Shown: piece after piece, positions 9,521 to 17,378 of the stretch | How the letters are laid out: each line of letters starts with the position of its first letter | Numbering within the stretch: position 1 is the stretch's first letter | Origin: Sphingomonas sp. Leaf34 | Lineage (GTDB): Bacteria > Pseudomonadota > Alphaproteobacteria > Sphingomonadales > Sphingomonadaceae | NCBI RefSeq assembly: GCF_001421805.1 | Contig: NZ_LMLC01000003.1 | Span: 496,236 to 560,235 of the forward strand | DNA length: 64,000 nt | Reading direction: 5' to 3' | Translations under genes and position numbers: made by a program | The notes under the pieces: model-generated | Seen by the model: the letters and a program-made list of their open reading frames with translations, nothing else | What the model was told of the DNA's origin: nothing | Databases searched by the model: none

Positions 9521-9531
9521 TTGTCCGACTA
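9521..9531 (+). promoter_or_regulatory. Candidate FadR-type operator between the sugar transporter and galM-xylD
   Basis: TTGTCCGACTA fits the FadR/GntR operator pattern TNGTNNNACNA exactly. It lies in the divergent promoter region between the FucP-type transporter and galM, next to an AT-rich ACTATATAG that could be a -10 element. The FCD regulator encoded at 7332 is the likely binder, which is inference from pattern and position. Confidence 0.45.
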
Positions 9532-9594
9532 TATAGCCCCACAAGGCGCGTCAACGGCGTCAACGGCGTCAAGCGATTAAGGACGGGAAGCGGA

Positions 9595-10740
9595 ATGCGC
9601 GCAATCAGAAACTCGGGGATCATCGTGGCAACCTTGCTGGCTGCGCTGTCGGCGCATACTGCCGATGCGGCGGAGGCGAAGCGCGCGCCCGCCGGAACGT
9701 TGAAGGACGGCACCGCGATCGAGGCGATCACGCTCAGCAACGCGCACGGCGTCACCGCGCGTATCCTGTCCTATGGCGCAACGCTGCAATCGCTGATGGG
9801 CCCCGACCGCGCCGGCAAGATCGCCGATGTCATGCTCGGCTATGACGACCTCGCCTCCTATGTCGACCATCCGAACTTCTTCGGCGTGACGGTCGGTCGC
9901 TATGCCAACCGGATCGCGGGCGGTCGCTTCACGCTCGATGGCAAGGCGTATCAGCTGCCGCTGAACGACAAGACGAACTCGCTCCACGGCGGCGGCCAGG
10001 GCTTCGACAAGACCGCGTGGAAGGTCATGTCTGTCAAAAGCGGCCCGATCGCAACGCTCGTGCTCGGGCATCGTAGCCCAGACGGCGACGCCGGCTATCC
10101 CGGCAACCTCGATGTCACCGTGACCTACACGCTCGACGAAGCCGGCAATCTCGGCATCGCCTTCGATGCGAAGACCGACAAGCCGACCGTGGTCAACATG
10201 ACCAATCATGCAATCTTCGATCTCGCCGGCGAAGGCTCGGTGGGCGGCATTTACGGCCACCGCCTGACGATTCCCGCCAAGGCGATCACGCCGGTCGACG
10301 ACAAGCTGATTCCGACCGGCGCGTTGCAACCCGTCGATGGGACCGTGTTTGACTTCCGCAAGGGTAGAATCGTCGGCGAGGGCATCCGCGACGGCCGCGA
10401 CCAGCAGATCCGTTATGGCCAGGGCTATGATCATAACTTCGCGCTCGACAAGGGCCTGACCGCCACGCCCGAGCTGGCCGCGCGACTGGAGGATCCGACC
10501 TCGGGTCGCGTGCTCGAAGTGCTGACGACCGAGCCCGGCGTGCAATTCTACACGGGCAATTTCCTCGACGGCACGTATATCGGCAAGCAGAGCCATCTGT
10601 ACCGGATGGGCGACGGCATCGCGCTGGAGCCGCAAAAATTCCCGGACTCGCCGAACAAGCCCAACTTCGTCTCCGCGCGCGTCGATCCCGGCAAGCCCTA
10701 TCATCATGCGATGATCTACCGCCTTTCCGTCGCCCGCTGA
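9595..10740 (+). CDS. galM: Aldose 1-epimerase (mutarotase), exported
   Basis: A 381-residue GalM-family enzyme that interconverts alpha and beta anomers of sugars. An N-terminal signal peptide ending around AHTADA points to a periplasmic location. Family motifs include [16 protein letters not shown], the catalytic-His block [12 protein letters not shown] and the Glu-containing [10 protein letters not shown] near the C-terminus. It is first of a two-gene operon with the xylonate dehydratase 28 nt downstream, so supplying the beta-pyranose for xylose dehydrogenase is a likely job. ATG 9595 follows GGGAAG. Confidence 0.9.
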   Translation: MRAIRNSGIIVATLLAALSAHTADAAEAKRAPAGTLKDGTAIEAITLSNAHGVTARILSYGATLQSLMGPDRAGKIADVMLGYDDLASYVDHPNFFGVTVGRYANRIAGGRFTLDGKAYQLPLNDKTNSLHGGGQGFDKTAWKVMSVKSGPIATLVLGHRSPDGDAGYPGNLDVTVTYTLDEAGNLGIAFDAKTDKPTVVNMTNHAIFDLAGEGSVGGIYGHRLTIPAKAITPVDDKLIPTGALQPVDGTVFDFRKGRIVGEGIRDGRDQQIRYGQGYDHNFALDKGLTATPELAARLEDPTSGRVLEVLTTEPGVQFYTGNFLDGTYIGKQSHLYRMGDGIALEPQKFPDSPNKPNFVSARVDPGKPYHHAMIYRLSVAR

Positions 10741-10768
10741 CCCCACCGCTCCCCCCAGGAACTTCCCG

Positions 10769-12571
10769 ATGACCGACATGCCAAAACTCCCCCAGCCGCT
10801 CCGAAGCCGCGCGTGGTTCGACAACCCCGAGAATATCGACATGACCGCGCTCTATCTCGAGCGCTATCTGAACTTCGGGCTTAGCCTCGAGGAACTGCGC
10901 TCGGGCAAGCCGATCATCGGCATCGCGCAGACCGGCAGCGACCTGAGCCCCTGCAATCGCCACCATCTCGTGCTCGCCGAACGCCTGCGCGAAGGCATCC
11001 GCGAAGCAGGCGGCATCGCGCTCGAATTCCCGGTCCACCCGATCCAGGAAACCGGCAAGCGCCCGACCGCCGGGCTCGACCGCAACCTCGCCTATCTGGC
11101 GTTGGTCGAGGTGCTCTACGGCTATCCGCTCGACGGCGTCGTGCTGACGATCGGCTGCGACAAGACGACGCCCGCCTGCCTGATGGCGGCGGCGACCGTG
11201 AACATCCCGGCGATCGCGCTGTCGGTGGGGCCGATGCTCAACGGCTGGCACAAGGGCGAGCGGACCGGCTCTGGTACGATCGTGTGGAAGGCGCGCGAGT
11301 TGCTCGCGACCGGCGCGATCGACGATGAGGGCTTCATCAAGCTCGTCGCCTCGTCGGCCCCCTCGACCGGCTATTGCAACACGATGGGCACCGCGACGAC
11401 GATGAACAGCCTAGCCGAAGCGCTCGGCATGCAGCTGCCCGGATCGGCCGCGATTCCCGCGCCGTACCGCGACCGCCAGGAGGTCGCGTACAAGACCGGC
11501 AAGCGCATCGTCGAGATGGTCGCCGAGGATCTGAAGCCGTCGGACATTCTGACCAAGGAGGCGTTCCACAACGCGATCGTCGTCAATTCGGCGATCGGCG
11601 GTTCGACCAATGCACCGATCCACCTTTCGGCGATCGCGCGCCACATCGGCGTCGAGCTGCCGATCGACGACTGGCAGACCCACGGCCACAAGGTGCCGCT
11701 GATGGTCAACCTGCAGCCGGCCGGCGAATATCTCGGTGAGGATTATTACCACGCCGGCGGCGTCCCCGCGGTGGTCGGTGAACTGATCAAGCAGGGCCTG
11801 ATCCACGAAGACGCGATGACCGCGAACGGCAAGTCGATCGGCGACAATTGCCGGACCGCGACGATCGAGGACGAGCGCGTGATTCGCCCGTTCGCGACGC
11901 CGCTGAAGGAAGACGCGGGCTTCATCGTCCTGCGCGGCAACCTGTTCGACAGCGCGATCATGAAGACCAGCGTGATCTCTCCCGAGTTCCGCGAACGCTA
12001 TCTGTCGAATCCCGCCGACCCCGAGGCGTTCGAGGGCCCTGCGGTCGTGTTCGATGGTCCGGAAGATTACCACCACCGGATCGACGACCCCTCGCTCGGG
12101 ATCACCACCGACACGTTGCTGTTCATGCGCGGCGCCGGTCCGATCGGCTATCCGGGTGCCGCTGAGGTCGTCAACATGCGCCCGCCGGCATATCTGATCC
12201 GCGAAGGCGTCCACGCACTCCCCTGCATCGGTGACGGCCGCCAGTCGGGGACATCGGGTTCGCCCTCGATCCTCAACGCGTCGCCCGAAGCCGCCGCGAT
12301 GGGCGGGCTCGCGCTGATCCGTACCGGCGACCGTGTCCGCATCGATCTCGGCCAGGGCAGCGCCAATGTGCTGATCTCCGATGACGATCTCGCGGAGCGC
12401 CGTCGTGCACTGACTGAAGCGGGTGGCTATGCCTATCCACGCTCACAGACGCCTTGGCAGGAAATCCAGCGGGCGACCGTCGGCCAGATGGAAACCGGCG
12501 CGATCCTGGAGGGTGCCGAGAAATACCAGCGCATCGCCCAGACGATGGGGCTGCCGCGCGACAACCACTAA
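10769..12571 (+). CDS. xylD: D-xylonate (pentonate) dehydratase, IlvD/Edd family
   Basis: A 600-residue IlvD/Edd dehydratase converting D-xylonate to 2-keto-3-deoxy-D-xylonate. The [2Fe-2S] ligands expected for pentonate dehydratases are present: Cys62 (SPCNRHH), Cys130 (GCDKTTP) and Cys203 (TGYCNTMG), spaced like C60/C128/C201 of the Caulobacter enzyme. The C-terminal domain has the [15 protein letters not shown] motif. It follows galM closely in the same operon. L-arabinonate could also be a substrate, since these enzymes are promiscuous. A truncated paralogue lies at 24809-25534. Confidence 0.88.
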   Translation: MTDMPKLPQPLRSRAWFDNPENIDMTALYLERYLNFGLSLEELRSGKPIIGIAQTGSDLSPCNRHHLVLAERLREGIREAGGIALEFPVHPIQETGKRPTAGLDRNLAYLALVEVLYGYPLDGVVLTIGCDKTTPACLMAAATVNIPAIALSVGPMLNGWHKGERTGSGTIVWKARELLATGAIDDEGFIKLVASSAPSTGYCNTMGTATTMNSLAEALGMQLPGSAAIPAPYRDRQEVAYKTGKRIVEMVAEDLKPSDILTKEAFHNAIVVNSAIGGSTNAPIHLSAIARHIGVELPIDDWQTHGHKVPLMVNLQPAGEYLGEDYYHAGGVPAVVGELIKQGLIHEDAMTANGKSIGDNCRTATIEDERVIRPFATPLKEDAGFIVLRGNLFDSAIMKTSVISPEFRERYLSNPADPEAFEGPAVVFDGPEDYHHRIDDPSLGITTDTLLFMRGAGPIGYPGAAEVVNMRPPAYLIREGVHALPCIGDGRQSGTSGSPSILNASPEAAAMGGLALIRTGDRVRIDLGQGSANVLISDDDLAERRRALTEAGGYAYPRSQTPWQEIQRATVGQMETGAILEGAEKYQRIAQTMGLPRDNH

Positions 12572-12610
12572 CCGCAAACGGCGTACGGATCGCGATGTCA
12601 GCATACTGCC

Positions 12611-13676
12611 ATGACTCAATCCGTACTCCGCGCCTTGGCGGCCCTTTGCGCGCTGATGCTCACGACGAGCGTCGGCGCGCAGACCGCCAGTTTCGAAGAC
12701 TTCAGCTATGACGGTCGGTCGCAGGAGCGCGTCGCCGCAGGGCCCAATGCATACCGCAATCCGATCCTGGCGGGCTATTATCCCGATCCGTCGATTGCCC
12801 GACTCGGCAACGACTATTATCTCGGCAATTTCAGCTTCACGCATTTCCCCGGGCTGCCGATCTTCCGGTCGACCGATCTGGTGAATTGGCCACAGATCGG
12901 TAACGCAACATCGCGGCCGAGCCAGCTCGTTTTGGCGGGACGCGCCGTGTCGCAAGGCGTCTTCGCACCCGACGTCTCGTGGCACGCCGACGTGTTCTAA
13001 ATCGTCAACACCTGCGTCTCGTGCCAACGCAATTTCGTGTTTCCCGCGAAGGACCCGGCCGGGCCGTGGTCAGAGGCGATCTGGTTGCCGTTCGAGGGTA
13101 TCGACCCATCGCTCTATTGGGAGGGCGGCAAGGCCTGTATCGTCAACAACCGCGCGCCGAACGAGCCGCCGCGCTATGACGGGCTCCGCGCGATCTGGGT
13201 GCAGGAATATGACTGGCGCGCGGGCAGGATGGTCGGGCCGAGCACGCAGATCGTCAATGGCGGCGTCGACCTGGCGACCAAACCGGTCTGGATCGAAGGG
13301 CCGCATCTGCTCCGCCACGACGAGTATGCTATCTGATCGCAGCCGAGGGTGGCACCGGCGACAATCATTCCGAGGTCGTGTTTCGATCGAAGCGCCTGAC
13401 CGGCCCGTTCATACCCTATCCGCACAACCCGATCCTGACGCACCGCGGTCTGCGCCTGGATCGCCCCAACCCAATAACGTCCGCGGGTCACGTTCAGTTC
13501 GTCCAGACCCAGAGCAGCGAATGGTGGGCGACGTTTCTCGCAACGCGCCCCTATGCGCCGAACGCTATGCGATCGGCCGCGAGACCTTCCTGTTGCCGGT
13601 AACGTGGTCCGATGGCTAGCCGCATATCCTCGCGCCGAATACGCCGATCCCGTTCACCGCGCCGAGGCGGATTTAT
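12611..13676 (+). pseudogene. GH43 beta-xylosidase/arabinofuranosidase, broken by two stops, two frameshifts and 3' truncation
   Basis: Reading across frames gives a recognisable GH43 enzyme: signal peptide to about residue 24, then NPILAGYYPDPSIARLGNDY (catalytic Asp region), WIEGPHLL (acid Glu region) and NPITSAGHVQFVQT. The frame is cut by TAA 12998-13000, where a Tyr codon would fit between F and IVNTCVSC. A 1-nt loss follows codon 13325-13327, where the frame resumes at 13330 (YLIAAEGGTGDNH). A second 1-nt loss is at 13564-13565, resuming at 13566 (YAIGRETFLLPVTW). TAG 13617-13619 stands where Trp is expected. The C-terminal beta-sandwich is missing because the opposite-strand esterase begins. 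No functional product is expected. Confidence 0.9.
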
Positions 13677-14759
13677 TCAGCGGTCAAAGACGAGATGCTG
13701 GCTGAAGAACGGAACCACGTGATCCTGAAAGCGCAGCGCGACGTTGCTGGTATGCGTGCCCGGGTAGATCGTGAAGTTGTTGGCGATGCCGTAGCGATCG
13801 AGCGCCGCATGCAGTCTTGCAGCATCGTCCTTTAGATCATCCTTGTCGCCGACATCGATCGCGATCGCGCGGTAGCGGCGCAGATTGCCGACATATTGAT
13901 CCAGCATCGCGAGCGGCGCGTTCGCGGCCCAGCGTGCGAGCACGTCAGGCTGCACGACACCGTTCTTGATCGGCAGGTCGAGGAATAGCGGCGGCGCGGC
14001 CGGATCGGGCGACCATGCCGCCGCGCTCGCCAGTTGCGCGCGTGTTCCCCAAGACAGCGTGGCAGCATCGCCCGCCGATCGCAGCGCGCGCACGCTGTCT
14101 TCGATCGCCGGGTCGAGCGCCTTGGCATCGCGCGGCGACAGGCAGCAGGGGCTCATCATGTAGAGCGCCCCAAACATATCAGCATGTTTTAGCCCGATGC
14201 GCGTGGTGCCATACCCCCCCATCGAATGCCCGGCGAGTCCGCGGCTCTCGCGCCGCGCGATTGTCCGATAATGCGCGTCGATATACGCGATCAGATCGCG
14301 CGCGACGAACGTCTCGAAATCGCCGGTCGTGACCGAACTGGAATACATCGATCCGTTGTGCACCGTCTTCGCATCGGGCAGCACCAGAATCATCGGCCGC
14401 GCACCCTTGGCGAATGCGCCTTCGACGGTCTGCGGGACATGGATCTCGCCGATCCACTGTGCCGCGCCTATCGAATAGCCATGCAGCGCATAGACCACCG
14501 GATAGCGCCGCTTGCGATCCGCGGCATAGCCGGGTGGCAGGATTACGATCACGTCACGGTCGGCTGCATTGCCTTCAAGATTACCTACGATCGAGGCGCC
14601 ATGGACTTTGATCCGTTCGATCGTAACGAGCTTGGCCCCAACCACCGCCGGCGTCGCGTTGGTGTCGACCTGGGCGACGGAAGGATTGGTCGCAAGCGCG
14701 ACGCCGACGAGGACCGCCGTCATCGTCGAACGACGGAATCCTGTCTTGGGCAAGGTCAT
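13677..14759 (-). CDS. Exported esterase of the esterase D / feruloyl-acetylxylan esterase type
   Basis: A 360-residue alpha/beta hydrolase (putative esterase family) with a signal peptide ending near NPSVAQ. The nucleophile elbow is GHSMGGYG, and the oxyanion region YALHGYSIGAAQW is present; the C-terminal His lies in YPGTHTSN. In a xylan locus it probably removes acetyl or feruloyl groups from xylan (inference; substrate not readable from sequence). ATG 14759 has AGGAGGGG upstream. A LacI-type operator lies 28 nt upstream of the start. Its 3' end abuts the remnant of the GH43 pseudogene. Confidence 0.8.
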   Translation of the reverse strand: MTLPKTGFRRSTMTAVLVGVALATNPSVAQVDTNATPAVVGAKLVTIERIKVHGASIVGNLEGNAADRDVIVILPPGYAADRKRRYPVVYALHGYSIGAAQWIGEIHVPQTVEGAFAKGARPMILVLPDAKTVHNGSMYSSSVTTGDFETFVARDLIAYIDAHYRTIARRESRGLAGHSMGGYGTTRIGLKHADMFGALYMMSPCCLSPRDAKALDPAIEDSVRALRSAGDAATLSWGTRAQLASAAAWSPDPAAPPLFLDLPIKNGVVQPDVLARWAANAPLAMLDQYVGNLRRYRAIAIDVGDKDDLKDDAARLHAALDRYGIANNFTIYPGTHTSNVALRFQDHVVPFFSQHLVFDR

Positions 14760-14786
14760 CGATCCCCTCCTGTTCTGATTTGATCT

Positions 14787-14800
14787 TGATATCGCTATCA
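14787..14800. promoter_or_regulatory. LacI-type operator upstream of the esterase
   Basis: TGATATCGCTATCA has 5-bp palindromic arms (TGATA/TATCA) around a central CG, the classic LacI-family layout. The same motif recurs at 20107, 25585 and 26914, each before a xylan/xylose gene. Confidence 0.7.
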
Positions 14801-15029
14801 CCGATGCGGTGCCTATGAGAGTCTTAATCCCGGTATTTCGTCATCTCGGCCAGGGTCGGATCCGCATCGTGATAAAGGTCTTGCCGGTTTGCCTGGTCAG
14901 GCTATACCGGACGATGTGAGCGATACCATGGCTACTCGGGCCCTGTCGGTTCGGTGTGATAAATGGTGCGCGCGACGACTTCCCGGCCCCGGCAAGGACC
15001 GGTTCGGGAGGAAGGAGAGTTGAGCGGTG

Positions 15030-15371
15030 ATGGGGTACCAATTCGCATATAGTCCTGAGTCGGAGCGAGCGTTTCCGCGCGCGATCCGCGCCCTCGCATC
15101 GAGCCGGATGACGAACGCGCGCGCGGGCCCGGCGCAGCCGCAGACCAAGCCACAATCCATCCCGCGACCCGCCGCGGTTTCGACCATCACGACGATCGGC
15201 GACGTCCTGCTGCACGGCCGCCCGGTGACGCTCGAGGCGAAAACCAAGCATTTCCCCGGTCTGCTGGGTCCGGTCCGGTACTCTCGGCGGGCGAAGCGCC
15301 CGCTGGCGGATGTGCCGCATTACCGCGACCTGCTGCGCAAGATCGCCGAGCGTGGTCCGTCGACACGATGA
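15030..15371 (+). CDS. Small hypothetical protein, translationally coupled to the SASA esterase
   Basis: A 113-residue reading frame that I do not recognise. Support for it being real comes from a strong purine-rich SD (GGGAGGAAGGAGAG ending about 10 nt before ATG 15030), GC-rich third positions, and an ATGA overlap of its stop with the start of the next gene. It has no signal peptide or membrane segment; the protein is basic and Pro/Arg-rich in the middle. It could instead be a remnant of an older gene. The 270 nt before it (14760-15029) hold the operator at 14787 and nothing else I can identify. Confidence 0.4.
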   Translation: MGYQFAYSPESERAFPRAIRALASSRMTNARAGPAQPQTKPQSIPRPAAVSTITTIGDVLLHGRPVTLEAKTKHFPGLLGPVRYSRRAKRPLADVPHYRDLLRKIAERGPSTR

Positions 15372-17356
15372 CTCTCTTGCACCGAAGCGGCAATCGCATG
15401 AGAAACCGACCGTCGACCCTTGTCTCCGCCGCCGCACTGGGGCTCACCACAGCGTTGGGCGGCCCGGCTGGAGCGGCCGATCCTACCGGCCCACGCCTCG
15501 ACGGGCTGATCGGTGATCATGCCGTGCTGCAACGTGGTCAGCCGATCGTCGTGCGCGGCGCCAGTGGACCAGGACAGCCGGTCACGCTCCGGCTCGCAGG
15601 GCGCAGCACGACGGTGACAGCCGATCGCCAGGGTCGGTTCGAGACGCGTCTGCCCGCACTCCCAGCGGGCGGGCCGTACGACCTGACTCTCACGGCCGCT
15701 GGCGGTACGACGACGGTGCGCGACCTGCTGATCGGCGACGTGTTCCTGTGTTCGGGGCAGAGCAATATGGAGCTTCCGGTCAACGCCGCGCAGGATCTCA
15801 TCCCCGACGCGCATCCCCCGCTCGACGATCACCTGCGTCTCGTGACGATCGCCAAGACGAGCAGCGAGACGCCGTTGCCGCGGTTCGCGACGATGCCGCA
15901 ATGGGCGGTGGCGGGACCGGACACGGTACCCGCTTTCTCCGCGGCCTGTTTCTACATGGTGCAGGCCTTGCGCCGCAGCGAGGGTGTGCCGATCGGTGCG
16001 ATCCACGCGAGCTGGGGCGGCTCGCGGATCAGCGCGTGGATGGACGACGCGGCCTTGCGATCCGCCGGGATGGCGCGCGAGGCGGCGCTGCTCTCGCGAC
16101 ACGCCAGGGACCCGGTGGTCGCGGAGCGCGGCGCTTCGACGATCTGGGAGGAGTGGTGGCGGCGTGGCACCGGCGACGTGGCGGGTCGCGAACCGTGGCA
16201 GCCCGACGCCGCGCTCGACTGGAAGCCCGTGCCGAAGATGGCCAATTTCGAGCTTTGGGGCGTCGCCGCGCTCGCCGACTATCACGGCATGATCTGGTAT
16301 CAGCGCGTCATCACGCTGACCGAGGCGCAGGCGCGCGGCGCGGCGACTCTGGCGATCGGCGTCGTCGACGATGCGGACCGCACCTGGATCAACGGGATCG
16401 GCGTCGGCGGCACCAGCAACGCGGCCCGCGCCCGCGTCTATGCGTTGCCCGCGGGTGCGCTGAAACCGGGGCGCAATGTCATCACCGTCAACGACGACGA
16501 CGTCTATGCCTATGGCGGGATGACCGGCCCGGCGGACACGATGAAGCTGACGCTGGCGGATGGGACGCCTATGCCGATCGGCGACGGCTGGCGTTACGCG
16601 GTCGCCAAACGCGTGCAGGGCAATGCACCGCGCTCGCCCTGGGACGACATCAACGGCGCGGGGACGCTGTATAACGGCATGATCGCGCCGCTCGGATCGA
16701 CCGCGCTCGCAGGGATTGCCTGGTGTCAGGGCGAGTCCGACACCGGCCTGCCTGGATACGAGACGCGACTCGCGGCGATGACCCACGGCTGGCGCGAGCA
16801 ATTCGGACAGGCGACAATCCCGCTCGCGGTCGCGCAGCTCGCCAATTACGGCAAGCCGCCGATCGCGCCGGGCGAGAGTGGCTGGGCCGACGTCCGCGAG
16901 GCGCAGCGCCTGATGGCGGCGCGCGATGGTCATGCCGGTGTCGCGGTGACGGTCGATCTTGGCGATCCGCTCGATATTCATCCGGGCGAGAAGCATGCCG
17001 TTGGACAGCGTCTCGCGCGTGTCATCCGCCCGCTCGCCTATGCCGGCCGCAAGCCGATGGGTCCGAGTATCGCCACCGCGTCGCGCACTGATGACGGCGT
17101 GGCGCTGCGCTTCGCCGGGGTGACGGGATCGCTCCATGCGCAGGCGTCGCGCATCGCGATCGGCTTCGAACTCTGCGGTCCAACGGCCGGCAGTTGCCGC
17201 TACGCGAACGGCCTGGTCCAGGGCGACCGGGTGACGCTCGCGCCCGATGGCTGGCCTGTGGTCCGCGTCCGCTATGCCTGGGCGGACAGCCCGGTCGTCA
17301 ATCTCGTCGACGACGCGCAACTGCCGGTCGGACCATTCGAAATCCCGCTTCCCTGA
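15368..17356 (+). CDS. Sialate O-acetylesterase-family (SASA) exported esterase
   Basis: A 662-residue exported protein. The SASA/GDSL-like hydrolase core begins with CSGQSNMELP (Ser nucleophile) and ends with the Asp-His pair in DPLDIHPGEKH. Between them (about residues 270-400) lies a jelly-roll, galactose-binding-like insert (DADRTWINGIGVGGT, LKPGRNVITV), as in many family members. In xylan loci such proteins act as acetylxylan esterases, the likely role here. The start at 15368 gives an ATGA overlap with the upstream small gene; ATG 15398 would give a more standard signal peptide. A GH3 enzyme follows 22 nt downstream. Confidence 0.85.
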   Translation: MTLLHRSGNRMRNRPSTLVSAAALGLTTALGGPAGAADPTGPRLDGLIGDHAVLQRGQPIVVRGASGPGQPVTLRLAGRSTTVTADRQGRFETRLPALPAGGPYDLTLTAAGGTTTVRDLLIGDVFLCSGQSNMELPVNAAQDLIPDAHPPLDDHLRLVTIAKTSSETPLPRFATMPQWAVAGPDTVPAFSAACFYMVQALRRSEGVPIGAIHASWGGSRISAWMDDAALRSAGMAREAALLSRHARDPVVAERGASTIWEEWWRRGTGDVAGREPWQPDAALDWKPVPKMANFELWGVAALADYHGMIWYQRVITLTEAQARGAATLAIGVVDDADRTWINGIGVGGTSNAARARVYALPAGALKPGRNVITVNDDDVYAYGGMTGPADTMKLTLADGTPMPIGDGWRYAVAKRVQGNAPRSPWDDINGAGTLYNGMIAPLGSTALAGIAWCQGESDTGLPGYETRLAAMTHGWREQFGQATIPLAVAQLANYGKPPIAPGESGWADVREAQRLMAARDGHAGVAVTVDLGDPLDIHPGEKHAVGQRLARVIRPLAYAGRKPMGPSIATASRTDDGVALRFAGVTGSLHAQASRIAIGFELCGPTAGSCRYANGLVQGDRVTLAPDGWPVVRVRYAWADSPVVNLVDDAQLPVGPFEIPLP

Positions 17357-17378
17357 CGTTAGACGATGGAGAAACGCC

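Noticed and set aside
9550-9574. Tandem GTCAACGGC repeats just before galM
   Set aside because: Only two exact units plus a partial one; no other copies before related genes, so probably slippage rather than an operator.
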